A stretch of 64,000 bases of DNA from Aminobacter ciceronei (GCF_014138625.1 NZ_JACJHY010000015.1:93075-157074); one strand, 5' to 3'; counted from the first letter of the stretch, positions 1 to 9,126 are shown. Notes: generated from the sequence alone by a model not told the origin. Made by a program: numbers and translations.

Positions 1-30
1 TCTACCCTAGACCGGATTCGACGGCTCCTG

Positions 31-46
31 TGTCAATCAGTTGACA
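31..46. promoter_or_regulatory. Perfect inverted repeat, possible operator
   Basis: TGTCAA-TCAG-TTGACA is a perfect dyad with a 4-base centre, about 84 bases before the first gene. Crp/Fnr-family proteins bind dyads of this size and a Crp-like gene is the second gene of the unit, so autoregulation is a reasonable inference. The half-site order is the reverse of the classical FNR box, so the assignment is tentative. Confidence 0.35.
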
Positions 47-129
47 CAAGCAAGTGGCGAACAAAAAAGAATTGACAAACGCAGCCACACACTAAAATCT
101 AACATCGATGATAGATTTTGGAAGGTGAC

Positions 130-1011
130 ATGCTAAACAGGGCGCCGGCCGTCACGGCACTCGACAAGGAGATGTGGCGCAAGATCCTGTCTCGCTGCTC
201 GCTGGAAGTCCCTGTCAGCAGGGCCGCAGATTTCGTTCCGGCCCACGACGTTTTCCAAAAAGGGTCATTTGTTTTCCTACCGCATATTTCCGATCTCGAT
301 TCGAGGGGGATGGAGAATGCGAGCCGCCACCTCGTCGATAGCGGATATGTGCCCGTACCGCATGTCGGTGCTCGCCATTTCGCCTCCGAAAGTGCCTTCC
401 TGTCGCATCTTCGCGGCGCCAGAGAGGGTGGCGCTCGGCATCTGCTGGTTCTTTCCGGAGATCGCGATGCCCCCGCCGGGCCATTCACCTCCGCGCTTAA
501 CATTCTGGCACATGGCGCCATCAAGGATTTTGGGTTTCAGCGCGTTTTCATAAGCGGCTATCCGGAAGGTCATCAACGCATTTCCAATGATGCTCTCGAA
601 CGGGCCACGCGCTCGAAAATCGAGGTCATGCAGGATTCAGGGGTCAATGTATCAATTGTCACTCAATTTGGGTTTGCCTCGAGCGCCTATCGCATCTGGC
701 TGCATCGGATAAGACAAAACGGCATCCGCTGCCCCATTCGATTGGGGCTTGCAGGTGTAACGTCCATCCCCTCGCTTCTCAAATATGCGGCATTGTGCGG
801 GATTGGCCCTTCACTTTCAGTACTGAGGAAGCGTAGCGGAGCAATTGCCGGATTGGTGAAAGGCTATGAGCCAAGCGGCCTCATCGCGGAACTGAACCGC
901 GAACTGGACATAGCCAATCACGATCAGTTGAACCTGCATCTCTTCCCGTTTGGCGGCGCGGCGAAAACAATTGAGTGGTTCCGCACGCGGATCGGAGCAC
1001 CAAATGCCTGA
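130..1011 (+). CDS. Methylenetetrahydrofolate reductase-like protein
   Basis: A 293-residue protein resembling the FAD-dependent MTHFR fold (TIM barrel), which converts methylene-THF to methyl-THF in one-carbon metabolism. The middle of the protein carries the family pattern ISGYPEGH followed by a VTQFGF segment near residue 175 and an IRLGLAG segment; the end has LHLFPFGG. It is close to the usual length of bacterial MetF. The ATG at 130 is chosen because GGAAGG lies 5 bases upstream; a TTG at 118 is in frame but has no such site. It overlaps the following Crp-like gene by 8 bases, so the two are probably co-transcribed. Without metE/metH nearby, a catabolic one-carbon role (methyl-group degradation) is as likely as methionine synthesis; that is inference. 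Confidence 0.75.
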   Translation: MLNRAPAVTALDKEMWRKILSRCSLEVPVSRAADFVPAHDVFQKGSFVFLPHISDLDSRGMENASRHLVDSGYVPVPHVGARHFASESAFLSHLRGAREGGARHLLVLSGDRDAPAGPFTSALNILAHGAIKDFGFQRVFISGYPEGHQRISNDALERATRSKIEVMQDSGVNVSIVTQFGFASSAYRIWLHRIRQNGIRCPIRLGLAGVTSIPSLLKYAALCGIGPSLSVLRKRSGAIAGLVKGYEPSGLIAELNRELDIANHDQLNLHLFPFGGAAKTIEWFRTRIGAPNA

Positions 1012-1645
1012 AAGGGGCCAAAAGTCCCGCCTCTTCAAAGGCATGGCCGAGCAAGAAATGATCTTGGTCGTCCGTTCCGCGAGGCGCGCCGAACTCAAAG
1101 GTCAGTGCTGGCTTCAGAACTATGCATCGGCTGGAGAACTGATTGCGATCGTGACAAGCGGATGCATCGGCCTTCGTCCGGTCGTAGACGACCTTGATAG
1201 CAGGCTGGAGATATTGTCTCGCAATGCACCCGCGATCGTCGATCTGACCGAAAGTCATGAAGTGGCGGTTGGACATTGGCTGGTTGATGCGTCCACAGTC
1301 TATTTCTACACCGAAGGCGATCTGGAGGCCGCCTTTGAATGTTCAGCGCGTTTTGCCTGCAATTTCGTGGACATACTGCGTGCGCAATACAGCGCCGTTA
1401 TGCTGCTCCTTGACGATACGGATCGTGACGGTCTCCGGAGGCTTGGCGCGTCGCTTTTGGCGCGCGCCGAAAGAAGCGCCACTAAAGACCAAAAACTGCG
1501 TGTGACCCAGTCTCAATTGGCCAGCGAAACGGGTCTTTCGCGCCAGTGGGTCAATCGTCTTCTGAAACGCTTGGAAAGAAAAGGAATTGCCGAGTTGGGG
1601 CGGGGGCATGTGCAACTTCGCGCTCCCGGAAGACTTTTGGAATAA
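1004..1645 (+). CDS. Crp/Fnr-family transcriptional regulator
   Basis: A 213-residue cytoplasmic DNA-binding protein. The C-terminal third contains a Crp-type winged helix-turn-helix (residues about 160-205, with TQSQLASETGLSRQWVNR) followed by a wing. The N-terminal half has the length of a cyclic-nucleotide-binding beta-barrel but is too divergent for me to recognise ligand residues, and I see no Fnr-type cysteine cluster. The ATG at 1004 has GGAG 6-7 bases upstream and overlaps the stop of the MTHFR-like gene; a TTG at 950 would lengthen it by 18 residues but lies deep within that gene. It is likely to regulate its own two-gene unit, perhaps via the dyad at 31-46. Confidence 0.8.
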   Translation: MPERGQKSRLFKGMAEQEMILVVRSARRAELKGQCWLQNYASAGELIAIVTSGCIGLRPVVDDLDSRLEILSRNAPAIVDLTESHEVAVGHWLVDASTVYFYTEGDLEAAFECSARFACNFVDILRAQYSAVMLLLDDTDRDGLRRLGASLLARAERSATKDQKLRVTQSQLASETGLSRQWVNRLLKRLERKGIAELGRGHVQLRAPGRLLE

Positions 1646-1940
1646 CCGCTGCCGCGTCAGTTTTGGACCGCAAACGAAAAACATAAGATGGTGGAGGAAC
1701 AGGAATGGCCGAGGAAGTCCGATAAAAACAAATAGCGCCGCGAACAAACTGCCAATTCAGAAGATCGTGACAAATCTGGGCGTTCCGATGGCCGTTGCGG
1801 ATTCGGGCGATTGCCAGATGCGACTTGCCACCCGGTCCCGTGTCTTCGCAAGCGAATGTGGCTGAAACATCTGGCCGGTTAGGTCAAACTGGCATCACCA
1901 AAACAGCGATCAGGCGACAGCACCCGACTCCACAGTCTAC
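1646..1940. other. Gene-free interval between convergent genes
   Basis: About 295 bases between the converging Crp-like and YnjD-like genes. I see no convincing ORF, RNA gene or rho-independent terminator here; the open frames are short and unlike known proteins. Confidence 0.6.
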
Positions 1941-2585
1941 TCAAAGAGGTGCCAGTCTTAGGATTGGACCAAGTGCTGCCTTGGCATCGGTGAAATCGTG
2001 GGTCGCGAGTAGAATCGGAAGGCGTTTGGCAATTGCGCGGCCGAACACAAATCTACGGAAGTCACGTCGCAGATCAGAATCGAGCTTGGAAAAGGGCTCA
2101 TCGAGGAGCAGCGCTCTGGGCCCTGCCAGTAGTGTCCTCATCAAAGCAACACGGGCTCGCTGTCCGCCTGACAATGTTGCGGGGTCTCGGTCCGCAAACC
2201 CGCTGAGGTCGGCTTCCTCCAGGGCTTCTGTAATACGTGCTCGCCTGGATTCGCGTCCTGCAGTAGAGCCGGCAAGTCCGAAGGCGAGATTTGCCCCAAC
2301 CGAAAGATGGGGGAAAAGCAGATCGTCTTGAAAGAGAACACCAATGCCTCGCCGCTCCGGAGGCAGTTCCGTGACGTCGTCATTGCCGATCAGGATCTTC
2401 CCAGTCGCATGAAATCTTGGTTCCAGATGGCCGCCGATGAATGAGATCAGTGTGGACTTGCCCGATCCACTCGGCCCCATGATGGTCGCCACAGTGCCCG
2501 GCTCGACCACGAGATCGAGGTCCGAGACGAGCCGTCTGTCACCGATTGAGATCGTCACGGAGCGAAGGGTCAACGCATTGCTCAT
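1941..2585 (-). CDS. ABC transporter ATP-binding protein, YnjD-like
   Basis: A 214-residue ATPase subunit. It has the Walker A GPSGSGKST near residue 37, a Q-loop, the signature LSGGQRARVALMR near residue 138 and the Walker B LLLDEPFSKLD near residue 158. It would power the two-domain permease encoded immediately upstream; the start overlaps that gene's stop (ATGA). The order binding protein, fused permease, ATPase is that of the E. coli ynjBCD genes, whose substrate is unknown, although the subunits resemble thiamine/Fe(III)/sulfate-type importers. This is the last gene of the minus-strand operon. Confidence 0.88.
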   Translation of the reverse strand: MSNALTLRSVTISIGDRRLVSDLDLVVEPGTVATIMGPSGSGKSTLISFIGGHLEPRFHATGKILIGNDDVTELPPERRGIGVLFQDDLLFPHLSVGANLAFGLAGSTAGRESRRARITEALEEADLSGFADRDPATLSGGQRARVALMRTLLAGPRALLLDEPFSKLDSDLRRDFRRFVFGRAIAKRLPILLATHDFTDAKAALGPILRLAPL

Positions 2586-4333
2586 GTGCGCCCCGCCAGA
2601 GCCTGGCGATTGGCGAACACAATTCGCGGAATGACCAACGCCGCCAGATAGACGGCGAGCGGCAGAAGGGTTTGCATGAAGGCAAAGACACCGACGACCC
2701 TGCGGTCGCCACCGCTTGCCATCGCGACCGCCTCGGTCGTCAATGTCGCCACGCGCCCGCCGCCCGCAAAGAGTGTCGGCAGATATTGGGCGACGCTGAC
2801 GGCAAAGCCGATTGCCAGGGCGATGGCGATCGGCTGAAGCAGGATCGGCAGCTTGATGCGGATCAGAGTACGGGTTGGAGAGGCTCCCAGTGCTGCGGCG
2901 GATCGGGCATATCGGGGGTCAAGTGCCTTCCACGGGTCGGCGAGTGCCAGCAAAACATAAGGAAACACGAATAGGAAATGGGCCCAAGCGACGGCCAGGA
3001 ACGATCCGTCGAGCTGAAGCTTGAGGGTCAGCACCTGGGTTCCGAACAGGAACGCGATCTGTGGAAGAAGGATCGGGATATAGACTGGATGCCATGGTAT
3101 GGCGCGGTCGCGTCTTCCGGTTCGATCCCCGGCCTCCAGCCAGGCAATCGCAAGGAGCAGCGCAACACCAGTCGTGACGGCCGCAAGCACCACCGTATTG
3201 CCCAAAGGCCAGACGAGCGCATGGGCCTGGCGGCTCCAGATATCGAGGCTCCAGGTCGATGGCAGGATATCGGGAAACGGCCATCGCCATGCCAGGGACC
3301 AGACGGCGAGCGCGATGAGGGAACCCAGCCCCAGCGAGAGAATGATCGTCCCGAGAGCGGCAGCCAGTTTCAGACCTGGCTCGCCGCTCACGCCACGGCC
3401 GCCCCTCGTCGTCCACCACAGGCCGAGCCCGGCGACGCCTCGTTCACCAAGACGCCAAATACCGATCGCCCCAGCGACGACGAACAATTGAAGCGTGGCC
3501 GCAGCCGCCGCCGGAAGGGTTCGCGTGACGTCGGGAGCCATGAACCATTTGAACGCCACAACGGATAGAGGTGGAGGGTTGGAGGGCGCCAGGATCAATG
3601 CCATGTCGACGACAGAGAGGGAATAGGCCAGGACGACATAAACGGGCAGGCGAATCTGCGCGTAAACCTGCGGTGCGATGATCTTGATCCAGACGATGCC
3701 TTGCCCATAGCCGAGGGCACGGCCGGCCCGCATCTGCTGGTCGACGGGGATCTGGTTCAGGGCCGCAAGGATGACGATCAGCAGGAACGGCAGCTCCTTG
3801 ATGAGGAGGCCGGTAACGAGAGCTGCGCCCCACGGATCCTGAACGGTGGCGATGTCGGGCGGCACCGTGTAGCCCGTAAGCCACGGGCTCACGAGCCGGA
3901 TCAGCCAGCCACTCGGCGCCATCAGGAAGGCGAGCCCGATCGCCATCGCCGCATGGGGTGCGGCAAGCAGCGGGGCCAGAAGGCCGTCGGCACCGCGATC
4001 GCGCATTCGACCGTGGACGACCGCACAAAAGCTGAACGATAGGATCAATGCTAAAACGGTAGCGGCAAGGCCCGTCGTCACTGTGATCCGAAGACTCGTC
4101 GCAAAGCCAGGATAGCTGAACAGTTCCCGCCACGGTTCCAAGCTCAGCGTATGGCCTCCGATCGACGGCAGGTAGCCGAATGCCGGAAGAAGGGTGAATA
4201 TTAGCCCAGCTGCGATCGGAATGCCAAGTACGCAAAGAAGGACTAATCCAACCGCATGCCGCAGGTTCGGTTTCGGCAAAAAGGGGATCAGGCTGCGTAT
4301 GCGGAATCCTATCTGACGTATCGCCGCATCCAT
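2582..4333 (-). CDS. Fused two-domain ABC permease, YnjC-like
   Basis: A 583-residue inner-membrane protein with two successive binding-protein-dependent permease domains (roughly residues 20-290 and 310-575), as in E. coli YnjC and ThiP. Each half has about six hydrophobic segments; the EAA-type cytoplasmic loops can be seen as GRALGYGQGIVWIKI in the first half and AAALGASPTRTLIRIKLP in the second. It overlaps the binding-protein gene by about 25 bases and the ATPase gene by 4, so translation is probably coupled. The substrate cannot be read from the sequence. Confidence 0.87.
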   Translation of the reverse strand: MDAAIRQIGFRIRSLIPFLPKPNLRHAVGLVLLCVLGIPIAAGLIFTLLPAFGYLPSIGGHTLSLEPWRELFSYPGFATSLRITVTTGLAATVLALILSFSFCAVVHGRMRDRGADGLLAPLLAAPHAAMAIGLAFLMAPSGWLIRLVSPWLTGYTVPPDIATVQDPWGAALVTGLLIKELPFLLIVILAALNQIPVDQQMRAGRALGYGQGIVWIKIIAPQVYAQIRLPVYVVLAYSLSVVDMALILAPSNPPPLSVVAFKWFMAPDVTRTLPAAAAATLQLFVVAGAIGIWRLGERGVAGLGLWWTTRGGRGVSGEPGLKLAAALGTIILSLGLGSLIALAVWSLAWRWPFPDILPSTWSLDIWSRQAHALVWPLGNTVVLAAVTTGVALLLAIAWLEAGDRTGRRDRAIPWHPVYIPILLPQIAFLFGTQVLTLKLQLDGSFLAVAWAHFLFVFPYVLLALADPWKALDPRYARSAAALGASPTRTLIRIKLPILLQPIAIALAIGFAVSVAQYLPTLFAGGGRVATLTTEAVAMASGGDRRVVGVFAFMQTLLPLAVYLAALVIPRIVFANRQALAGRT

Positions 4334-5526
4334 TCGTCCGTGATCCTCGTCATCCAGGACGGGTGTGGTTCGAGAAGCACCGATCCCAAGTCCGCGTTAG
4401 TCGGTAGTGCCGGGCTCGTCGGGAGATCGGCGAAAAGCTGGCGCTGCTGGGTCGAGAGCTTGTCGAGGTCGAGCACTGTGAAGCTGCCGAGCACGCGGAT
4501 ATCTTGGGCGTGCGCCTGTGTAGCCGGATCGAGCAGGAAATCGGCCACCACCATGGCCGCTTCCTTGTGCGGCGAATTATAGGGGATGGCGACGAAGCTC
4601 GTGTTGCCGATGGACCCGCCGGACAGGGTGTAGGTCCGTATAGTGTCCGGCAGCAGGCCCGACTCGACTGCGGCCGCAGCCTCGGCAGGATCGAACGACA
4701 TGGACAGATCGATCTCCCCGTCGCTGAGCAGCTGCCGGGCGGCGGGTCCATCCGCGGGGAATTGTTCTCCGCGCCGCCAAAGCAACGGCTTCAACTTCTC
4801 GTACCATGTCCAGAGTGGCGCTGTTTCCTTGGCGAAATCCGCGTCGGTAGCAGGTTGTTGCAGCCGCTTCTTATCAGGCGCCAATTCGATGAGCGCCTGC
4901 TTCAGGAAGGTAGCGCCCATGAAGTCGCGCACGTCGGGATGCGTAAAGCGGCCTGGATGTGCCTTCGCCCATGGCACGAAATCCTCGATGGTGCGCGGTG
5001 CCTCCTTCAGTCGGGCTGAATCGTAGTTGAACACGACCTGGGCCAGACGCCAGGGCGACTCCATCCCATCCACGGGGATGGTGAAGTCCGTGACGTTCGA
5101 GAGCTTACCGATCGTGTCGACATAGCGATAATTGGGCAACAACTGTGTGAACGGCCCGTAGAGGAGGTGCATGTCCTTCATCGACAGAAAATTCGGGCCG
5201 TTGATCCAGATGAGATCGACGGAACCGGCTTCGTCGCGACCGGCGGTCTTTTCCGCGGCGACGCGCGAGACGGCCTCGGCGGTATCGGAGAGCTTCACCT
5301 GCCGGACCGTGATGCCATATTGGGCCTGCACTTGTTGTCCAACCCAATCGATGAAGGAATTGGTTCGTTCATCGCCGCCCCATGCGTTCCAGTAGACAGT
5401 CTTGCCGCGGGCCCTGGAGGCGATATCCTGCCACGTGTCGGCATGGGCCGTTCCAAACCCGGAAATCAACGCCATCACAGCCGACGTGAGAACGCTCAGA
5501 ACAGTCAATCGTTGTGTCTTGGTCAT
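4309..5526 (-). CDS. Extracellular solute-binding protein, YnjB-like
   Basis: A 405-residue periplasmic binding protein. Residues 1-29 form a signal peptide ending at AHA-D. The mature part begins with a YWNAWGGDERTN segment typical of the YnjB/ABC-type binding-protein family, with WINGPNF near residue 110. It should capture the ligand for the adjacent YnjC/YnjD-like importer. The gene starts within the stop of the CDP-alcohol phosphatidyltransferase gene (ATGA overlap). The ligand is unknown; related families bind thiamine, phosphonates or metals. Confidence 0.87.
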   Translation of the reverse strand: MTKTQRLTVLSVLTSAVMALISGFGTAHADTWQDIASRARGKTVYWNAWGGDERTNSFIDWVGQQVQAQYGITVRQVKLSDTAEAVSRVAAEKTAGRDEAGSVDLIWINGPNFLSMKDMHLLYGPFTQLLPNYRYVDTIGKLSNVTDFTIPVDGMESPWRLAQVVFNYDSARLKEAPRTIEDFVPWAKAHPGRFTHPDVRDFMGATFLKQALIELAPDKKRLQQPATDADFAKETAPLWTWYEKLKPLLWRRGEQFPADGPAARQLLSDGEIDLSMSFDPAEAAAAVESGLLPDTIRTYTLSGGSIGNTSFVAIPYNSPHKEAAMVVADFLLDPATQAHAQDIRVLGSFTVLDLDKLSTQQRQLFADLPTSPALPTNADLGSVLLEPHPSWMTRITDEWMRRYVR

Positions 5527-6218
5527 CGTGTCAGCTCATCATGAGTTTGTCTTGTCGGACGCCGGCTTTCGGCTATTTTCGGCAGCGCCCTTATGCTTGC
5601 CGGACGATCCGAACGGGCAAAGGCTCGCCACCCCCACCACCATCGCGTGATCGTTGTCATGGCGCATAGCGCAGCATAGCCGTACGCGATGGCAGGGAAG
5701 GCGGACGGCCAGGCGCACATCGCCACGAACACGGCAATCGTCTCGGCCCCCTCGGTGAGCCCGCCGAGATAGTAGATGCCTTTGGCAGGGTAATTCATTG
5801 ACACCAATCCCTGCCGGCCGGCGATCGCGGCAAAGGCGAGAAAGCTGCTACCCGTACCAACGAAGGCGAGAAGAAGTGTCGCGGCGGCGAGGGCATTTGC
5901 GCCCGGATCTGCAAGGGCAAACCCGAATGGCACTAAGGCGTAGAAGACGAAGTCGAGTGCAATGTCGAGGAACGCACCCCGATCGGTCGGCTTTGTCCGC
6001 CGCGCCAGGGCACCGTCGAGACCGTCGAGAGCACGATTGACCAGGATGACCAGCAGTGCGGCCGTGGGGTGCCCGGAGGCCAGCAAAGGAACGGCGGATA
6101 TGCCCATGGCAAAACCGAACAGCGTCACCGTATCCGCTGAAATCCCACGTCGGCAGAGCCAGGCTGCGGGCGGGTTCAAAAGGCGCATCTGCAAGGGCTG
6201 GAGATGACGGTCGAACAT
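5523..6218 (-). CDS. CDP-alcohol phosphatidyltransferase, YnjF-like
   Basis: A 231-residue integral membrane protein that would transfer a phosphatidyl or related group from a CDP-alcohol to an acceptor alcohol. The family signature D-G-x2-A-R-x8-G-x3-D-x3-D is present as LDGLDGALARRTKPTDRG followed by AFLDIALD, near residues 75-100. The ATG at 6218 is preferred: it follows the upstream stop by 4 bases and has GGGGGTGAG upstream; longer in-frame extensions lie within the upstream gene. In E. coli, ynjF also sits beside ynjBCD, so the association is conserved, but the product is unknown. Confidence 0.85.
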   Translation of the reverse strand: MFDRHLQPLQMRLLNPPAAWLCRRGISADTVTLFGFAMGISAVPLLASGHPTAALLVILVNRALDGLDGALARRTKPTDRGAFLDIALDFVFYALVPFGFALADPGANALAAATLLLAFVGTGSSFLAFAAIAGRQGLVSMNYPAKGIYYLGGLTEGAETIAVFVAMCAWPSAFPAIAYGYAALCAMTTITRWWWGWRAFARSDRPASIRALPKIAESRRPTRQTHDELTR

Positions 6219-6222
6219 CGTC

Positions 6223-8358
6223 TCACCCCCTAAGCCAGAGAAGGACGCGACCCGACAAAGCCAGTGCCCAGGCCGGTGCATGAGCTCGGCGCCATTCGCC
6301 GGCCGTGGCCTTTGCCGCCTCTGTCCAGCCCGGGTACGGATGGATGGTCCGCAGGATCGCATTGAGGCCGAGGCCGTGCCGCATCGCCAGCGTGAATTCG
6401 CCGAGCATGTCGCCGGCGCGGGCACCAACGATCGTCGCACCCAGAATGCGATCCTTTCCGGGCACGGTGAGAACCTTGACGAAGCCCCGGTTCGCCTCGT
6501 CGGTGATGGCCCGATCGAGTTCGGCAAGGTCATACCGGGTTACTTCATAAGCAAGGCCTTTCTCGCGTGCCTCCGCCTCGCTCAGGCCGACGCGAGCGAT
6601 CTCGGGATCGGTGTAAATGACCATTGGGAACGCCTTCGCCTGGGACCTCCATGTCCTGAAGTCCCCGAAGAGGGCATTCATCGCTGCAAACCAGGCATAG
6701 TTGGCTGCTGCGTGGGTAAACTGCATCTGCCCGATGACGTCTCCGGCGGCATATATCGTCGGCAGACGTGTCCTTAGACGGTCGTCGACGATCAGCCGGC
6801 CGTCTTCCAGGAGGCCAAGTTCCTCAAGCCCAAATCCTCGTGTGCGAGGACGGCGGCCGACGGCGACGACAACGCGATCGAACTCTAAGCTTCGGCCGTT
6901 TGTCAGACGGGCACATCGGGCTTCGCCGTCCCGCTCGAACGCGCTGGCGCCTGCCCCGCTGATGACGGTCACTTCGTCCGCTACAAGGAGAGCACGCATA
7001 GCTTCACTGACGTCTTCGTCCTCGCGCGCCAGCAACCTGGGCAATGCTTCTACGAGGGTTGTCTCGCATCCGAGCCGGGCGAAGCTTTGGGCAAGTTCAC
7101 AGCCTATCGCGCCGCCGCCCAGAATGAGCATCCGCTTCGGCTGTTCCGTCAGGCCCCAAAGTGTCTCGGAAGTCAGCGGTTCCATGTCAGCAAGGCCTGG
7201 TATCGGCGGGACGGCCGGCTCGGCGCCAGTCGCCAGGACGATCCGGCGCCCCGATATGCGGCGGCCGTCGACTTCGACAGTCCAGGGATCGAGGACCCTT
7301 GCGCGTCCCTTGATCACATCGACACCGAGTCCACGATATCGCTCCGCCGAGTCATGAGGTGCCACGCGTGCGATCACCCGCTCGATCCGGCGCATGATCG
7401 CCGGAAAATCGGGCTCCAGGCGCCCTTTGAGCCCCAGGCGTTCTGGATAAGCGCCCTCCTTTGCGAGCTTGGCTGACCGGATAAACGCCTTCGAGGGAAC
7501 GCACCCCGTGTTCAGGCAGTCGCCGCCCATCTCGCCCTGTTCGATCAGTGCAACCCGGGCGCGGGCCGTTGCCGCGATATAGGCAGTCACGAGACCGGCC
7601 GAGCCGGCGCCGATCACAATGAGGTTGTAGTCGAACCGGCGGGGTCGCCGCCAACCCCGCAGGGCGTTGCGTCCGCTCCACCATGCATTCCCCGCCTTGG
7701 CAGCGAAGGGCAATACCGCCAGGGCGGCGAATGCAAGGATAATGCGAGGACTTAATATGTCGGCCGCGGTTTCGATCGAGGAGAGCTGTTGACCCGCATT
7801 GACGTAGACGACGGTCCCGGGGAACATACCGAGTTGGCTCACCCAGGCAAAGGTGAGGACAGGCATGCGCGTCAGACCCATCGCCAGATTGACGAGGAAG
7901 AAGGGGATCACCGGAATGAGGCGCAAGGCGAACAGGTAGCGGGCGCCATCTGACGCAACGCCGTGATTGACCTTCGCCACGACCGCAGGGAAGCGGCGCT
8001 CAACGAAATCGCGGAGAAAATAACGTGCGACGACCATGGCGACCGTCGCACCAATGACACTGGCGAAGGAGACGAGCAGGGTTCCTGTCCAGAGTCCGAA
8101 CAAGCTGCCGCCAATCAGGGTAAGGATCGTTGCACCGGGCAGCGACAAGCCGGTCACGGCGACATAGATGATGGCGAAGAAAAGCGCCGCAGGGGCCGGA
8201 TGCAATCTGATCCAGTCCCTTGCGGCGACAAGCCGGCCCATGACCTCCACAAGATCGAGATGGCCCCTGATGAGCACCGCCACAACGAGGATCGCTGCGA
8301 AGAAGAGGGCTGCACCGATAGTCTTGATAGGGCGGCGAAACGTCTCGGCGTGATCCAT
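6223..8358 (-). CDS. TVP38/TMEM64 membrane domain fused to FAD/NAD disulfide oxidoreductase
   Basis: A 711-residue two-part protein. Residues about 10-235 are a DedA/TVP38-type (VTT) membrane domain with the segment LPGATILTLIGGSLFG and several hydrophobic helices. From about residue 245 comes a complete class I flavin disulfide reductase: FAD site VIGAGSAG, redox pair CLNTGC in GGDCLNTGCVPSK, NAD-binding ILGGGAIGCELAQ, second FAD motif IYAAGDVIG, and a C-terminal IHPYPGWTE dimer motif. The fusion ties a membrane transporter-like domain to mercuric-reductase-like chemistry. The ATG at 8358 has AGGAG 11 bases upstream; an earlier in-frame ATG would overlap the peroxiredoxin gene. A GTAACT-N16-CGAA element lies 69 bases upstream. 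Confidence 0.88.
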   Translation of the reverse strand: MDHAETFRRPIKTIGAALFFAAILVVAVLIRGHLDLVEVMGRLVAARDWIRLHPAPAALFFAIIYVAVTGLSLPGATILTLIGGSLFGLWTGTLLVSFASVIGATVAMVVARYFLRDFVERRFPAVVAKVNHGVASDGARYLFALRLIPVIPFFLVNLAMGLTRMPVLTFAWVSQLGMFPGTVVYVNAGQQLSSIETAADILSPRIILAFAALAVLPFAAKAGNAWWSGRNALRGWRRPRRFDYNLIVIGAGSAGLVTAYIAATARARVALIEQGEMGGDCLNTGCVPSKAFIRSAKLAKEGAYPERLGLKGRLEPDFPAIMRRIERVIARVAPHDSAERYRGLGVDVIKGRARVLDPWTVEVDGRRISGRRIVLATGAEPAVPPIPGLADMEPLTSETLWGLTEQPKRMLILGGGAIGCELAQSFARLGCETTLVEALPRLLAREDEDVSEAMRALLVADEVTVISGAGASAFERDGEARCARLTNGRSLEFDRVVVAVGRRPRTRGFGLEELGLLEDGRLIVDDRLRTRLPTIYAAGDVIGQMQFTHAAANYAWFAAMNALFGDFRTWRSQAKAFPMVIYTDPEIARVGLSEAEAREKGLAYEVTRYDLAELDRAITDEANRGFVKVLTVPGKDRILGATIVGARAGDMLGEFTLAMRHGLGLNAILRTIHPYPGWTEAAKATAGEWRRAHAPAWALALSGRVLLWLRG

Positions 8359-8422
8359 TCGTGAGCGGGCTCCTGGTGGTCGGCGGCCACGCTCGGCGCC
8401 GAAGCGATTAGGGTCTTGCTCC

Positions 8423-8995
8423 TTACTTCGCTTCAGCGGGCTCAAAAGTTACGTCGACCTCGCCTCGCGCCGGGTAATTGTTCTTCACCACGAAATCGAT
8501 CGCCCCCAGAATGTCCGCGAAATGGGGACGTGCGAACGGCATTGTCTGGACACTGCCGAAATAGAGTGTCCCGTCGGGCCGCACCAAATAGATCGCCGGC
8601 TCGGAAAAGAGATCAGGCTCCTCTATCCCGATGGACGTCTTCCCATGGCCACGAGATACATAAAGTCCCCATGCGCGGGCGACCGGCAGGGGCAAGCCAA
8701 ATCCGATACGGAGCTGCGGCAGTTGCCAATCGAGGCTCGTCTGGAGTGCGCGCTCTTCGTCGTCTGAAGAAATCGCCACGACCGAGACGCCGCGGCGTTC
8801 GAACTCACCAAGCTTGGCCTCGAGATCTCTCAGTTGCGTCCTGCAAATCGGACAGTGCAGCCCGCGATAGAATACGATCAGCGAGAAAGTCGCCGGAGTC
8901 TCCTTCCGGATGTCATAGGTGTTTCCTCCGACAACCGGCACCCTCAGTTGGGGGACGGTCTGGCGTGGAAGAAGGTGAGGAAAAGATACGGTCAT
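8423..8995 (-). CDS. Peroxiredoxin-like (AhpC/TSA) protein
   Basis: A 190-residue thioredoxin-fold protein of the AhpC/TSA class. The active-site region is YRGLHCPICRTQL near residue 47, so there is a CxxC pair rather than a lone peroxidatic cysteine. It would reduce peroxides or act as a thiol oxidoreductase in the cytoplasm; no signal peptide is visible. It is the first gene of the minus-strand operon leading into the TVP38 oxidoreductase and ynj-like genes, and is divergent from the tetR-type gene, which probably controls it. Its last codons overlap the putative sigma-factor promoter at 8427-8452. Confidence 0.85.
   Translation of the reverse strand: MTVSFPHLLPRQTVPQLRVPVVGGNTYDIRKETPATFSLIVFYRGLHCPICRTQLRDLEAKLGEFERRGVSVVAISSDDEERALQTSLDWQLPQLRIGFGLPLPVARAWGLYVSRGHGKTSIGIEEPDLFSEPAIYLVRPDGTLYFGSVQTMPFARPHFADILGAIDFVVKNNYPARGEVDVTFEPAEAK
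8427..8452 (-). promoter_or_regulatory. Putative SigF-type ECF promoter (GTAACT-N16-CGAA)
   Basis: On the minus strand GTAACT (8447-8452) is followed after exactly 16 bases by CGAA (8427-8430), then GTAA as at the bufA promoter. It lies in the last codons of the peroxiredoxin gene, 69 bases before the TVP38 oxidoreductase start. The coding context makes chance more likely than at the intergenic copies. Confidence 0.5.
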
Positions 8996-9038
8996 GCACG
9001 CATTCCTTGTGATCCATGCCCCTGGGGCGGGATTGTTA

Positions 9039-9060
9039 TTTTAGATCGATCGATATAAAA
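9039..9060. promoter_or_regulatory. Near-perfect 22-bp palindrome, probable TetR operator
   Basis: Centred on ATCGATCGAT with TTTTA/TAAAA arms and a single mismatched pair, in the 131-base space between the divergent peroxiredoxin and TetR genes. The size and position fit a TetR-family operator controlling both directions. Confidence 0.6.
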
Positions 9061-9126
9061 CTGACACAGCTTGACCGGCCTTGCAAGGGCCCTCGCGACG
9101 TGGAAGTGGTTCAGGAGAGGATCCAA

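Noticed and set aside
31..46. Calling the dyad an FNR/FixK box
   Set aside because: The half-sites are in reversed order (TGTCAA first, TTGACA second), so it does not fit TTGAT-N4-ATCAA.
6219..6533. N-terminal extension of the CDP-alcohol phosphatidyltransferase
   Set aside because: It overlaps the oxidoreductase gene in another frame and is arginine/serine-rich non-protein-like sequence; ATG 6218 has a proper site.
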